A stretch of DNA of 64,000 nt from Lacrimispora xylanisolvens (lineage in GTDB: Bacteria > Bacillota > Clostridia > Lachnospirales > Lachnospiraceae), in the NCBI GenBank assembly GCA_017084465.1, contig CP070896.1, positions 1,842,501 to 1,906,500 of the forward strand, given 5' to 3'. The notes below the pieces were generated by a model. It was given only the letters and a program-made list of their open reading frames with translations. It searched no databases and was not told the origin of the DNA. Each line of letters opens with the position of its first letter. Position 1 is the first letter of the stretch. This document shows positions 30,119 to 39,612 of this stretch, piece by piece. A program made the position numbers and the translations under genes.

Positions 30119-30895
30119 CTATTTCCCATTTATAAAATTAGTCAGATTCAGTCTCAGTTTCTGTATGGCATTGGAGTGAATCTGTGAAATTCTTGGTTCA
30201 CTGACATTCATGACCCTGGCAATCTCTTTCATATTTAATTCGTCCATATAATACAAAGAAATAACCTTTTGTTCATTTTCCTTTAAATTATTTATGGCAG
30301 ATACCAGTATCTGTTTAAACTCTTCCTGAAGATAGTGAGATTCCGGCTGGTCATTTTCGCTGATGGATGGCAGCTGAACTGTCTTCTTGTTGTCATTGCT
30401 TCCCTCTAACACCATATCAAGGGATATGACGCTGTAAACATTGGTCTTTCCTAATGCCTCCTGGTATTTATCCAGCGATACATTTAAATACTCGGCTGTT
30501 TCTTTTGAGGATGGAAAACGTCCCAGGCGGTTACACAATTCCATAACCGTATTGTCCAGCTCTTTGGCATTTTTTCTGACACTTCTTGGGATCCAGTCCT
30601 GTTTTCTTGCCATATCTATAATCATACCACGAATACGCTTGGAAATATACGTTTCAAACTTCACATTCATATCAGGATCAAACTTTTCAATCCCATTCAT
30701 GATCGTCAATACACCTTCATTAACGATATCCTCTATTTGAGCAAAGCTTAAATAGACATCACGCATTTGAATTGAAATGCTCTTCACCATATACATATAA
30801 CGCATTACCAGCTCGTGCTTGATTTTAATATCCTTAGTACGCTTATATTTAATTAGTAAATCTTCATTGGTATATTGGCTTAACTCCTGCTCCAT
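30119..30895 (-). CDS. sigD: Flagellar RNA polymerase sigma factor (sigma-D/FliA)
   Basis: This sigma factor reads late flagellar promoters, several of which I see in the window (CGATAAA type). Region 2 is at about residues 30-100 (DIVNEGVLTIMNGIEKFDP, FETYISKRIRGMIIDMAR), region 3 in the middle, and region 4 at the end with the helix-turn-helix LNMKEIARVMNVSEPRISQI. I chose the ATG at 30895 (MEQELSQYT), giving 258 residues, as typical; a TTG at 30934 next to the flhA stop would add 13 residues. It is opposed by FlgM (12190). It lies in the fla/che operon after flhA, as in Bacillus, but flhF and flhG are missing between them. Confidence 0.93.
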   Translation of the reverse strand: MEQELSQYTNEDLLIKYKRTKDIKIKHELVMRYMYMVKSISIQMRDVYLSFAQIEDIVNEGVLTIMNGIEKFDPDMNVKFETYISKRIRGMIIDMARKQDWIPRSVRKNAKELDNTVMELCNRLGRFPSSKETAEYLNVSLDKYQEALGKTNVYSVISLDMVLEGSNDNKKTVQLPSISENDQPESHYLQEEFKQILVSAINNLKENEQKVISLYYMDELNMKEIARVMNVSEPRISQIHSNAIQKLRLNLTNFINGK

Positions 30896-30930
30896 TCCGA
30901 TTAACACTGCCTTTCTGACATTAACCCCTG

Positions 30931-33003
30931 TCAAACGGTAATATTTCCGACTGCCTGGATCTGAATATTATTTGCAATCTCATTAAATGAAAGAACATAG
31001 ACATTGGGATAAAACTGTTCGATCAGACGGTAAAAATACAGCCTTACTACCTGACTTGTTAAAATCACAGGTTTTTGTTCCAGATCGTTAAATTTCTTAA
31101 TCTGTTCACCCAGCTGTCCGATTACTGACTGCATCACCTCAGGGCTGAGAGCCAGATAAACGCCCTGCTCCCCTTTCGCCATGCTGCTGATAATATTTTT
31201 CTCCAGATCTGCATCCAGAGTCAGAACTTTCATCTGACCTCCATCACAGAACATTCTGGTAATGGTTCTCTTTAAAGCGATTCTGATATTCTCAGTAATA
31301 AGATCAATATCTCTGGTTGTTGAAAGAGCATCCACTATGGTTTCTAAAATGGTTTCCATATCTTTTATCGGCACACCTTCTTTTAAAAGACTGTTGAGTA
31401 TCTTTTGGAAGTTGCCGTAGGATAACTGACCTGGGAATAACTCCTCCACAAGTTCAGGTGAATGTTTCTTAACATTGTCTAACAGCTGCATAATTTCCTG
31501 TCTGCCAAGCATCTCATATGCATGCTGCTTGATGGTTTCTGATAAGTGAGTCAGCATAACTGACAACGGATCAATAACTGTATATCCATAGATTTCGGCC
31601 ATTTCTTTATTTTCAGGCCGGATCCATTTACTTGGAATTCCGTAAGCCGGCTCCACAGTTTCAATTCCATCTACTTCTCCGGAAAGAACTGGCGGTTCCA
31701 GGGCGAGATAATAATCTACAAGGATTTCACCCTTCGCTACTTCTTCACCTCTGATTTTAACTACATACTGGTTGGTATTCAGACTGGAACTGTCTCTTAA
31801 TCTGACCGATGGGATAACAAATCCCATGTCCTGGGCATATTGTCTTCTGAAAATGACAATACGGTTAATTAATTTTCCTCCGCTGCCTTCGTCAATCAGG
31901 GGGATCAGGCTGTAGCCGAATTCCAATTCGATGGGGTCTACACTAATCAGGGAATATACATTATTTACATCTCTGTAATAGGATTCTTCGTCTGCTGGTG
32001 TCTGCTGGCTTGTATCCTCCATGGACGTATTCTGATACTGTTCCACCTCTTTAAAGGCTGACTGTTTCACCTTACGCTCCAGCTGATAACCGATTCCTAT
32101 GAGTAAAACTGCCATAATACCAAGCTGGAATTTTGGCATTCCCGGAACAAGCATCAGTACAACCAAAACAAATCCGGTAAGCATAATGGCTCTTGGCTGA
32201 GCCAAAAACTGTGCGGACACATCCTCATTTAAGCTGCCATCTGATACGGCTCTGGTAACAACCATACCGGTAGCTACTGCGATCATCAGGGAAGGAAGCT
32301 GGGATACCAGTCCATCACCTACCGTAGCAATGCTATAAATGGTTAAAACCTGGGAGAAAGGCATATTGGACTGAACAATACCAATGATCGCACCACCAAT
32401 AAAATTGATTGCGGTAATGATTAAAGAAACGATTGCATCGCCCTTTACGAATTTGGTGGCACCATCCATGGCGCCGTAAAAGTCTGCTTCCTTCTGGATT
32501 TTATAACGTCTCAGCTTTGCTTCCTGCTCATTGATCAGACCGGAACTTAAATCCGCGTCAATGGCCATCTGCTTTCCTGGCATGGCATCCAGGGTAAATC
32601 TGGCCGCAACCTCAGATACTCGTTCCGTACCTTTTGTAATAACCAGAAAGTTTACTAAAACAATAATCAGGAATATGATAAAACCTACTACAACATTTCC
32701 CTGCAATACGAAATCACCAAAGGCCTTAATAACCAAACCGGAAGATCCCATTTTGGTTAAAATGTTACGGGTGGAAGAAACGTTAAGTCCAAGCCGCAAC
32801 AGCGTGGTGATCAAAAGCAGCGATGGAAATATGGAAAATTCCAACGGCTCCCGAATGTTCATGGTTATCAGAAGGATAATCATGGATAGGGAAATATTTA
32901 TTATAATCATTACATCCATAAAAAATGGAGGCAATGGGATGATCAAAAGAAGCACAATTGTAATGACAAATACTACAACGGAATTTTTAAGTAAAGTCTT
33001 CAT
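30931..33003 (-). CDS. flhA: Flagellar export gate protein FlhA
   Basis: FlhA forms the nonameric export gate. The 690 residues have about eight transmembrane segments in the first 310, with the FHIPEP-type conserved cytoplasmic loop (AARFTLDAMPGKQMAIDADL). A linker and a cytoplasmic domain from about 345 follow. The length matches FlhA and no frame break is present. It lies in the order fliP-Q-R-flhB-flhA. Confidence 0.97.
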   Translation of the reverse strand: MKTLLKNSVVVFVITIVLLLIIPLPPFFMDVMIIINISLSMIILLITMNIREPLEFSIFPSLLLITTLLRLGLNVSSTRNILTKMGSSGLVIKAFGDFVLQGNVVVGFIIFLIIVLVNFLVITKGTERVSEVAARFTLDAMPGKQMAIDADLSSGLINEQEAKLRRYKIQKEADFYGAMDGATKFVKGDAIVSLIITAINFIGGAIIGIVQSNMPFSQVLTIYSIATVGDGLVSQLPSLMIAVATGMVVTRAVSDGSLNEDVSAQFLAQPRAIMLTGFVLVVLMLVPGMPKFQLGIMAVLLIGIGYQLERKVKQSAFKEVEQYQNTSMEDTSQQTPADEESYYRDVNNVYSLISVDPIELEFGYSLIPLIDEGSGGKLINRIVIFRRQYAQDMGFVIPSVRLRDSSSLNTNQYVVKIRGEEVAKGEILVDYYLALEPPVLSGEVDGIETVEPAYGIPSKWIRPENKEMAEIYGYTVIDPLSVMLTHLSETIKQHAYEMLGRQEIMQLLDNVKKHSPELVEELFPGQLSYGNFQKILNSLLKEGVPIKDMETILETIVDALSTTRDIDLITENIRIALKRTITRMFCDGGQMKVLTLDADLEKNIISSMAKGEQGVYLALSPEVMQSVIGQLGEQIKKFNDLEQKPVILTSQVVRLYFYRLIEQFYPNVYVLSFNEIANNIQIQAVGNITV

Positions 33004-33044
33004 TCTTTTTACACCATTTCTTTCAAGTATCTATGCCGCATTTT

Positions 33045-34106
33045 CTACTCTATGATCTTGTTATTCATACGGTATACGTATACCAGAATCTCAGCGACCA
33101 TACCATAATATTCCGGAGGGATTGGTTCCCCCACTTTGGTACTGGCAAAAATCCCCCTTGCAAGAGGTTTGTTCTCCAGCACATAGATTCCATTTTCCTC
33201 GCCTATGGCTACAATCCTTAAAGCAAGTTCATCCTGACCCTTGGCAAGCAGAACCGGTGCATTATCTTTTTCTATATCATAACGCAGTGCTACCGCAAAG
33301 TGGGTGGGATTTCGAATAATTACATCTGCAGTAGGTACTGACTGCATCATCCTGCTACGGGCTCTTTCTCTTTGCAGGTTCCGGATACGCCCTTTAATCT
33401 CCGGATTTCCTTCTGTCTGCTTGTATTCCTCTTTCATCTCCTGCTTTGACATCTTAATCTGGCGTTCATAATCCCACCACTGATAGAAATAATCGAAACC
33501 GGCGATCGCCAGGAATACAATTGATACTTTCATTACCATATCCATAATAGAATTTAAAACATAAACCGCCGAATCCATTACATTCATATCAATGGTTCTG
33601 GCTACTGCTCTTAAATCGCCTTTTATGATCTGATACAGTATTACTGAAAGTATAATAATTTTAATCAGATTCTTAATAAGCTCTACCAGGCTCTTTAAAG
33701 AGAGAATATTTTTAATCCCTTTAATTGGATTCAGTTTATCAAACTTAGGCGCCAGATTACTTTTGGTAAATAGAAATCCTGTCTGAATTCCTGTTCCAAT
33801 CACTGCTAATGTAGTGGAAACAAGGATAATTGGTATCGCCGCTTTGGCAATGGCAATCACCATATCCCAGAAAATACTGGTTGTATAATCTGACATGGTA
33901 TCTGCTACCGGAGCCAGACTGACATATTTGATCATGTAATCCCGCATGGTCCGATACATGAGCGGAAATAATGCTTTCAACATCACGAAAGTTCCAAGAA
34001 GAGTGGCGATCATTACCACATCCTTACTAATAGCAACATGACCTTTTTTTCGTTCATCCTTCCGTTTTTTCGGCGAGGCCTTTTCGGTTTTTGAATCATC
34101 TGCCAT
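33045..34106 (-). CDS. flhB: Flagellar export switch protein FlhB
   Basis: FlhB controls the change from rod/hook to filament export. The 353-residue protein has a basic N-terminus (KTEKASPKKRKDERKKG), four membrane segments, and the autocleavage site NPTH in VIIRNPTHFAVAL at about residue 270. A second gene with an FlhB-like C-terminus but no NPTH lies at 5557. Spacing to fliR is 23 bases. Confidence 0.97.
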   Translation of the reverse strand: MADDSKTEKASPKKRKDERKKGHVAISKDVVMIATLLGTFVMLKALFPLMYRTMRDYMIKYVSLAPVADTMSDYTTSIFWDMVIAIAKAAIPIILVSTTLAVIGTGIQTGFLFTKSNLAPKFDKLNPIKGIKNILSLKSLVELIKNLIKIIILSVILYQIIKGDLRAVARTIDMNVMDSAVYVLNSIMDMVMKVSIVFLAIAGFDYFYQWWDYERQIKMSKQEMKEEYKQTEGNPEIKGRIRNLQRERARSRMMQSVPTADVIIRNPTHFAVALRYDIEKDNAPVLLAKGQDELALRIVAIGEENGIYVLENKPLARGIFASTKVGEPIPPEYYGMVAEILVYVYRMNNKIIE

Positions 34107-34129
34107 TTCCGTTCATCACATCCTTTGCG

Positions 34130-34891
34130 CTATAAAATCCTGATTATATTCTCCACTGTCAACAGCATCTGACTGATTATAAATCCAACATAATCAGACA
34201 TGGGGGAAAATAAAAATATAAGCATTAATAAACCAACTAAAACTTTAGCCTGAATGTTAACCACAAACACATTAATCTGGGGTATCACCTTCATCAGAAT
34301 TCCCACCGCAATTTCCGTTATAAACTCAATTGCCATAATTGGAAAAGCAAATTTAATAGCCATAACAATACATTGGGTAAATATTTCAAGCATCGCCCAT
34401 GCAACTTTTGTACCGATGACAACTTGTCCATAAGGCACGATCTCCGACGACTGGATTAAAAGTTTAAACAGAGCCAGATGACCGTCTACTGCAAAAAACA
34501 ATAATATAAAATACGCGTGAAAGATACTTCCCGTCACCGCAACCTGCGCATTGCTCTGGGGATCAAATACGGTGGCCATGGATAGTCCCATCTGAAAATC
34601 TATAATTGTTCCCGCATATGTAATAATCATGAGAAACAACTCCATGACAAATCCAATTACATACCCCATAGCAAACTCTTTGATCAGAAGCATTGCATAT
34701 TCAACGGAAGTAACTGGTTCCGGTACCTGCGCGGAAGAAAACGAATACAGCAGAAGGGTAAATACCATAACCGTACCGCCCTTTACATAACCGGGTATAT
34801 TCCGTCTTCCCAATATGGGATTCAGAAGGATAAAACCTGACATCCGCATGAATATCAGGGAGAAAAGCATCATCTGTCCTATATCCGGCAT
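34130..34891 (-). CDS. fliR: Flagellar export gate protein FliR
   Basis: FliR is an integral membrane part of the FliPQR export channel. The 253 residues have six hydrophobic segments. Typical features are RMSGFILLNPILGRRNIP at the N-terminus and GFVMELFLMIITYAGTIIDFQMG in the middle. The length and the position between fliQ and flhB are standard. The frame is intact. Confidence 0.95.
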   Translation of the reverse strand: MPDIGQMMLFSLIFMRMSGFILLNPILGRRNIPGYVKGGTVMVFTLLLYSFSSAQVPEPVTSVEYAMLLIKEFAMGYVIGFVMELFLMIITYAGTIIDFQMGLSMATVFDPQSNAQVAVTGSIFHAYFILLFFAVDGHLALFKLLIQSSEIVPYGQVVIGTKVAWAMLEIFTQCIVMAIKFAFPIMAIEFITEIAVGILMKVIPQINVFVVNIQAKVLVGLLMLIFLFSPMSDYVGFIISQMLLTVENIIRIL

Positions 34892-34917
34892 TTAAATCTT
34901 CCTTTCGTCTGTCTAAC

Positions 34918-35178
34918 CTACCCCAGCATGGTATTAAATACATGTATGGTAAAGTCACTAAGCGTCTTCATCATATTACTGCCCATCATCAAAAGAATGA
35001 GACCCACAACAAGTAACTTGGGCACAAAGGTTATGGTCTGTTCATGTATCTGGGTGGCTGCCTGCAGTATTGATATCAGAATGCCGATGATCATGCTGAC
35101 CACCAGAACCGGACCTGCCAGCTTAACGGCCGCTCCAAACATTTCGTACATCAGGCTGCTGATTGCTACGTCTGTCAT
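34918..35178 (-). CDS. fliQ: Flagellar export gate protein FliQ
   Basis: FliQ is the small two-helix subunit of the FliPQR channel. I chose the ATG at 35178 (MTDVAISSLMYEMF) because GGAGGGA lies 7 bases before it. The ATG at 35196 would include that site in the coding sequence. The 86-residue protein has two hydrophobic helices flanking QAATQIHEQTITFVPKLL, which is highly conserved in FliQ. Confidence 0.95.
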   Translation of the reverse strand: MTDVAISSLMYEMFGAAVKLAGPVLVVSMIIGILISILQAATQIHEQTITFVPKLLVVGLILLMMGSNMMKTLSDFTIHVFNTMLG

Positions 35179-35195
35179 AAAAATCCCTCCTGTCA

Positions 35196-35855
35196 TTAAT
35201 GAAAGCTTTTAACGAGGTTTGTAAATAATAACTCCCAGCCATTCACTGTAACAAACAACAGTAGTTTAAATGGAAGTGAAATCATGGCAGGCGGAAGCAT
35301 TACCATACCCATCGACATCAGTGTGCTGGAAACAACGATATCTACCAGCATAAATGGGAGGAAAATCATAAATCCAGCTGTGAACGCCCGCTTTAATTCT
35401 GATGTCATAAATGATGGAATGACAACAGTCATTGGTAAATCTTCAATGTTTTCCGCTTTTTCTGTATGGGATAAGTCTACAAACAAATTCAGAGTACTGG
35501 TTTCAGTCTGTTTCAGCATAAAACGCTTCATGGGAACCTGAGCCCGTTTCAATGCTTCCGACTGGTTGATTTCTTCTTTTATGTAAGGCTGGTAAGCCTG
35601 GGTATTAATGTCTTTTATAACCGGATCCATGATAAACAAAGTTAGAAATAGCGCAATGCCCACCAAAACAATATTAGGGGGCGTTTGCTGTACACCAAGT
35701 GCATTCCTTGTAAAAGACAGGATAATGATGATTCTGGTAAAAGAAGTCATCATAACCAATATGGAAGGCAGCAGTGATATGATGGTCAGAATGAGGAAAA
35801 GTTCCAGGGTTGGCACCCTGCCTCCATTAATGTTAACTAAGGCATCTGTATTCAT
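35196..35855 (-). CDS. fliP: Flagellar export gate protein FliP
   Basis: FliP forms the channel core with FliQ and FliR. The 219-residue product has a membrane N-terminus (ELFLILTIISLLPSILVMMTSFTR), the conserved NALGVQQTPPN segment, and a C-terminal hydrophobic pair with DIVVSSTLMSMGMVMLPP. The shorter N-terminus, without a long signal peptide, is normal in some clostridia. It lies between fliO and fliQ. Confidence 0.96.
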   Translation of the reverse strand: MNTDALVNINGGRVPTLELFLILTIISLLPSILVMMTSFTRIIIILSFTRNALGVQQTPPNIVLVGIALFLTLFIMDPVIKDINTQAYQPYIKEEINQSEALKRAQVPMKRFMLKQTETSTLNLFVDLSHTEKAENIEDLPMTVVIPSFMTSELKRAFTAGFMIFLPFMLVDIVVSSTLMSMGMVMLPPAMISLPFKLLLFVTVNGWELLFTNLVKSFH

Positions 35856-35865
35856 TCTGCTCCTC

Positions 35866-36222
35866 CTACAAGTCTTTCCGGTTTTTATCCGTATATTTTT
35901 TCAGAATGCTGATAAAATCAGGGTATCCGCTTCCTGTTTGAGGATTCTGGATATCCAGGCTTTGTTGAATATCCTCCTCCGTCAGTTCTGCCAGAATGTT
36001 AATCTGTGAAGAAGCGATACCGATGAGAAAATAATGACTGCCTGCGCGAACAACCGCAATCGCCTTATCCTGCCCAAGGGGAAGCCTGTCTAACATCTGC
36101 ATATAATTTCCCCCGCGTTTTAACCCCATCCCTTTTCCAATACTTTTCGTAAAAATATAGCTTAAGTACAGAATGAGAATGGTGATAATAAGAACCGATA
36201 ACAGACTGATCACACTGTTCAT
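35866..36222 (-). CDS. fliO: Flagellar protein FliO
   Basis: FliO helps FliP assemble and is not part of the final channel. The 118-residue protein has one N-terminal membrane helix (VISLLSVLIITILILYLSYIF) followed by MQMLDRLPLGQDKAIAVVRAG, the FliO/FliZ-family motif. It stands 10 bases before fliP, the usual position. Confidence 0.88.
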   Translation of the reverse strand: MNSVISLLSVLIITILILYLSYIFTKSIGKGMGLKRGGNYMQMLDRLPLGQDKAIAVVRAGSHYFLIGIASSQINILAELTEEDIQQSLDIQNPQTGSGYPDFISILKKYTDKNRKDL

Positions 36223-36239
36223 CTACAGGCACTTCCTCT

Positions 36240-37620
36240 CTAATCAACGTTCTTTTTGATAATTTCCGTAATACGGATACCAAAATTGTCATCAACGACT
36301 ACTACGTCGCCCTTCGCAATACATCTTCCATTTACGTACAGATCTACCTGCTCTCCTGCCAGTTTGTCTAAAATTACTAGAGAACCTTTCGTAAATTCGA
36401 GTATATCTTTTACCAGCTTTCTGGTTCTGCCGATTTCTACGGACACCTCCAACGGTACTCCCATGATCAGCTCACGGTTTTCCTCTTGCTCTTCATAGCT
36501 TACCGGCCCTTCTGTAAGGTTATTCTGGGGAACCGGCTTTACATTAATGGTTTTCGGCTCCGAAGCCTTCTTTTTTGGGCGCGTTCATCTGTGAATTCTG
36601 CATCTGCAGTATCATCTGCTGCATCTGGTTAATCATCTGCTGCTGCATCTGCATCTGATTCATCATCTGCTGTACGGCAGAATTATCCATTCCTGCTGTC
36701 TGACTTACCATTTCTGGCATGGAAACTGCAGGTTGAGGAGTTTGTGCTGGTGTCGGAACTGAAACTGGAGCCGGTGTCGGAATTGGCGCTGCCGGCACTG
36801 GTTCTAAAGTCTTGCCGCCATTTAAGAGCATCTCTATTTCCTCCTGAGACAGGATACCACCTGAAGATTCCTGCTTTGGAGGTTCCTGTGGCTGCGGTTC
36901 TGGAGCTGAACTACCTGAAAGAAGTTTTTCAATCTCTTCCTGAGATAAAATGCCGCCAGATGATGCCGGAGCGGAAGCAGGCTGTGAAACAGGTTCGGAT
37001 ACCGGCGCTTCTTCCGGCTCACTGCCTCCCTGGGGAAAGAATCCGGCCACCAGTTCTTTTGCAAGTGCAGGTGGCATTACATTGATAAATTCACTTGCCA
37101 TCTGATCTGCTATCTTCAAATTAAAACCAACCACAACCATTAAATCTTCATCGTGATAATATTTTTCTTTAAAATCTCCCACATCTTCAATTTCAAAAGA
37201 AGTTGGTGTTGAGATATTAACTGCTTTGCTTAAAAACTCACTGAGAGCAGTCGCTGACGCCCCCATCATCTGATTCATTACTTCACAAATTGCACTGATA
37301 TTTAATTCATTTAATTCAAAATCCTCTTCTGGGGTTTCCGTTCCCATCAGCATATCTACGATAACCTTAACATCATGCTTTTTCAGGAGCATAATATTGC
37401 TTCCGCTAAGACCTGCAATATAAGTAATTTCCACACCCACTGCCGGTTCCAGGTTTGATATTTCAAACTCACTCTTCGTTAATACCCTTACTACAGGTGT
37501 GGTAATATCAACTCTGGCATTGAGCATGGTAGATACTGCAGTGGCTGAGGCTCCCAGGCTTATGTTTAGTATTTCACCTATGGCATCAATCTCAAATGCG
37601 CTAAAATTCTTCGAATCCAT
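36240..37620 (-). CDS. fliY: Flagellar switch protein FliY (CheC-like plus FliN), frame broken once
   Basis: FliY is both a CheY-P phosphatase and a C-ring part. Residues about 1-195 are CheC-like, with the two phosphatase helices (AIGEILNISLGASATAVS and ISAICEVMNQMMGASATALS). The linker (about 200-360) contains two copies of SGGILSQEEIE-x-LL (residues 221-234 and 253-266), resembling the CheY-binding peptide at the N-terminus of FliM. A Met/Gln-rich segment follows. The FliN domain is at the end (MGVPLEVSVEIGRTRKLVKDI). One extra A at 36571-36576 splits the frame; repaired length about 459 residues. Confidence 0.92.
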
Positions 37621-37670
37621 ACAACTTTTCTCCCTTTATACTCATTTAGCCCTCTATGCCATATTTTACC

Positions 37671-38117
37671 TTATTTACCGATCTCCAATGCCTTGGAAGC
37701 CATCATTTTTATGGCATTAAATGCGGTTATATTGGCTTCATAGGACCGGGTTGCAGACATGCTGTCCACTGTTTCCTTTATCAGATCCACATTTGGCATC
37801 TGTACATAGCCGTTCTCATCTGCATCCGGATGTTCCGGGTCGTAAACGGATTTTAAAGGGCTGGTATCTTCCAATACCTGTGATACCTTTACTCCCCCCG
37901 AGCTCTGCTGACGGCTCTTACCTGCTGCATTCATTAAGGTTTTGCGGAAATTGCTTTCAGTCTGTGCTTCAAGAACCACCATTCTTCTGCGGTATGGGCC
38001 ACCGGTAGCCGTTCTGGTGGTATCTATATTCGCGATATTTTGTGATGCAATATCAAGTCTTAGACGCTGTGCGGTCATAGCAGACGCACTGATATTCATC
38101 GAACTTAAAAACGACAT
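37671..38117 (-). CDS. flgC: Flagellar proximal rod protein FlgC
   Basis: The 148-residue protein starts with SMNISASAMTAQRLRLDIAS and QNIANIDTTRT and ends with VDSMSATRSYEANITAFNAI, both diagnostic for FlgC. FlgC is normally between flgB and fliE. Here it lies between cheY and fliY, while the flgB remnant sits directly next to fliE at 51 kb. A GAGGGTA site precedes it. This looks like a relocation within the operon. Apart from the position, the gene appears intact and normal in length. Confidence 0.95.
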   Translation of the reverse strand: MSFLSSMNISASAMTAQRLRLDIASQNIANIDTTRTATGGPYRRRMVVLEAQTESNFRKTLMNAAGKSRQQSSGGVKVSQVLEDTSPLKSVYDPEHPDADENGYVQMPNVDLIKETVDSMSATRSYEANITAFNAIKMMASKALEIGK

Positions 38118-38141
38118 TTGTACCCTCCTCAGTGAATCAGC

Positions 38142-38501
38142 TTAGCCGATAATTCCAGTAACTGTCTTTAAAATTCTATCTGGTTTAAATGGCTTAACAA
38201 TAAAATCCTTTGCTCCTGATTTAATCGCTTCAATTACCATGCTTTCCTGTCCCATTGCGGAGCACATAACAACTACTGCATTGGGGTCTTTTGCTTTAAT
38301 TGCCTTTAATGCTTCCAGTCCATCCATATTGGGCATGGTAATGTCCATGATAATAAGATCAGGATTGATCTCTGTGAACATCTGTACAGCCTGAGCTCCG
38401 TCAGCTGCTTCGTACAGATCGGTATATCCGTTCTTTGTCAGAGTGTCCTTAATCATCATTCTCATAAATGCTGCATCATCTACTAATAATATTTTTGCCA
38501 T
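38142..38501 (-). CDS. cheY: Chemotaxis response regulator CheY
   Basis: CheY-P binds the flagellar switch. The 119 residues are a single receiver with acidic pair D8-D9, phospho-acceptor D53 (IIMDITMPNMDG), switch Ser (VVMCSAMGQ) and Lys (FIVKPF). Located next to fliM and near fliY. The order fliM-cheY-flgC-fliY differs from the common fliM-fliY-cheY. Confidence 0.95.
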   Translation of the reverse strand: MAKILLVDDAAFMRMMIKDTLTKNGYTDLYEAADGAQAVQMFTEINPDLIIMDITMPNMDGLEALKAIKAKDPNAVVVMCSAMGQESMVIEAIKSGAKDFIVKPFKPDRILKTVTGIIG

Positions 38502-38549
38502 TTTCTACATCTCCTTTATTATCCTATAATTCTTTATGTAATCCCTGAC

Positions 38550-39590
38550 TCAGCTTTCACTGGTCTGGTAATTTCCATTCTCAGCCTGATCGTCAATATT
38601 TATAGCCATTTCATCAATTTTAACAGCTACGTTCCGCTTATGAACACCCAGCTGACCTTTAAACCATGGCTGACCTTCTACATAGAGCTTGACATCAGAA
38701 TCTTTTGGCGTATTCAAGTTGATTACGTCTCCAACATGCAGGTTATAAACATCATCAAGCGAAATTGATGTATCGCCCAACTGAGCTCTGACCAGCATAT
38801 CTGAAGATTTAATGCTCTGCATAATCTCTCTCTTATTGTCCTGACTATTCGCCTCTTCACCCATGGCACTGTGCTTACGCTTGTCCATGATATCAAAAAT
38901 GTTCATGAGAAGCGATCCGGGAATGCAGACATTCAGCCTTCCTGAACACTCTTTCATATCTACATCTATCACTACAATAACGATGGTCTCATCCACACCA
39001 ATTTCCTGAAACATACTTGGATTTTCTTCCAGCCTTGTCAATTCGAACTTCAAATTGATATAACTGGACCAGGAATCCTTTAAAGCACCGATTATATATT
39101 GAATCACTCTGTGATACAAAGCCATTTCAATTTCCGTATATGTATAGGATCCATCAACTTTAACATCTGTTCCCACACCTCCCAGCATACGATCAATTAA
39201 ATTGAGCATCAGCGTCATACTTGCATTAATAAGAAGGGGCGGGTTTTTACTGTTGTTGGGCAGAGTAACATTAACTACAGTAAGAATATCATTATCACTA
39301 AGTGCGTTGCCAAACTCATAATACCTTTGTTCCTCAACTGTAACCACGGACAATTCGCTGGAAGTCCGAAATATACTGCTAATCTGGGAGCCTGCTATTC
39401 TGGAATAATTATCGAATATACTCTTTAAAATTTTCAGTCTGTCCTTGGTAAATTTCTTCGGACTATAAAAATCATATTTCCGGTATTTTACTTCATTTTC
39501 CTTTTTCTCAATCTCATCAATAGGCTCATCAGTTCCACTTAAGGAATTGAGAAGCGCATCAATCTGACTTTGGGATAATACTTCAGCCAT
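38550..39590 (-). CDS. fliM: Flagellar switch protein FliM
   Basis: FliM is the C-ring protein that binds CheY-P. I chose the ATG at 39590 (MAEVLSQSQIDALLNSL) because GGGAGTG lies upstream; a GTG nine bases earlier is possible. LSQSQIDALL is the CheY-P-binding peptide. The CheC-like middle domain follows from about residue 45, and the SpoA domain at the end (MLVRAQLGDTSISLDDV). 346 residues, intact. The fliL gene often found before fliM is absent. Confidence 0.95.
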   Translation of the reverse strand: MAEVLSQSQIDALLNSLSGTDEPIDEIEKKENEVKYRKYDFYSPKKFTKDRLKILKSIFDNYSRIAGSQISSIFRTSSELSVVTVEEQRYYEFGNALSDNDILTVVNVTLPNNSKNPPLLINASMTLMLNLIDRMLGGVGTDVKVDGSYTYTEIEMALYHRVIQYIIGALKDSWSSYINLKFELTRLEENPSMFQEIGVDETIVIVVIDVDMKECSGRLNVCIPGSLLMNIFDIMDKRKHSAMGEEANSQDNKREIMQSIKSSDMLVRAQLGDTSISLDDVYNLHVGDVINLNTPKDSDVKLYVEGQPWFKGQLGVHKRNVAVKIDEMAINIDDQAENGNYQTSES

Positions 39591-39612
39591 TTGTTTCACT
39601 CCCGCTTTTTAT

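Noticed and set aside
36744..37085. 113-residue frame on the + strand opposite fliY
   Set aside because: It is antisense to the repeat-rich Pro/Ser linker of fliY and has no ribosome site or recognisable domain.
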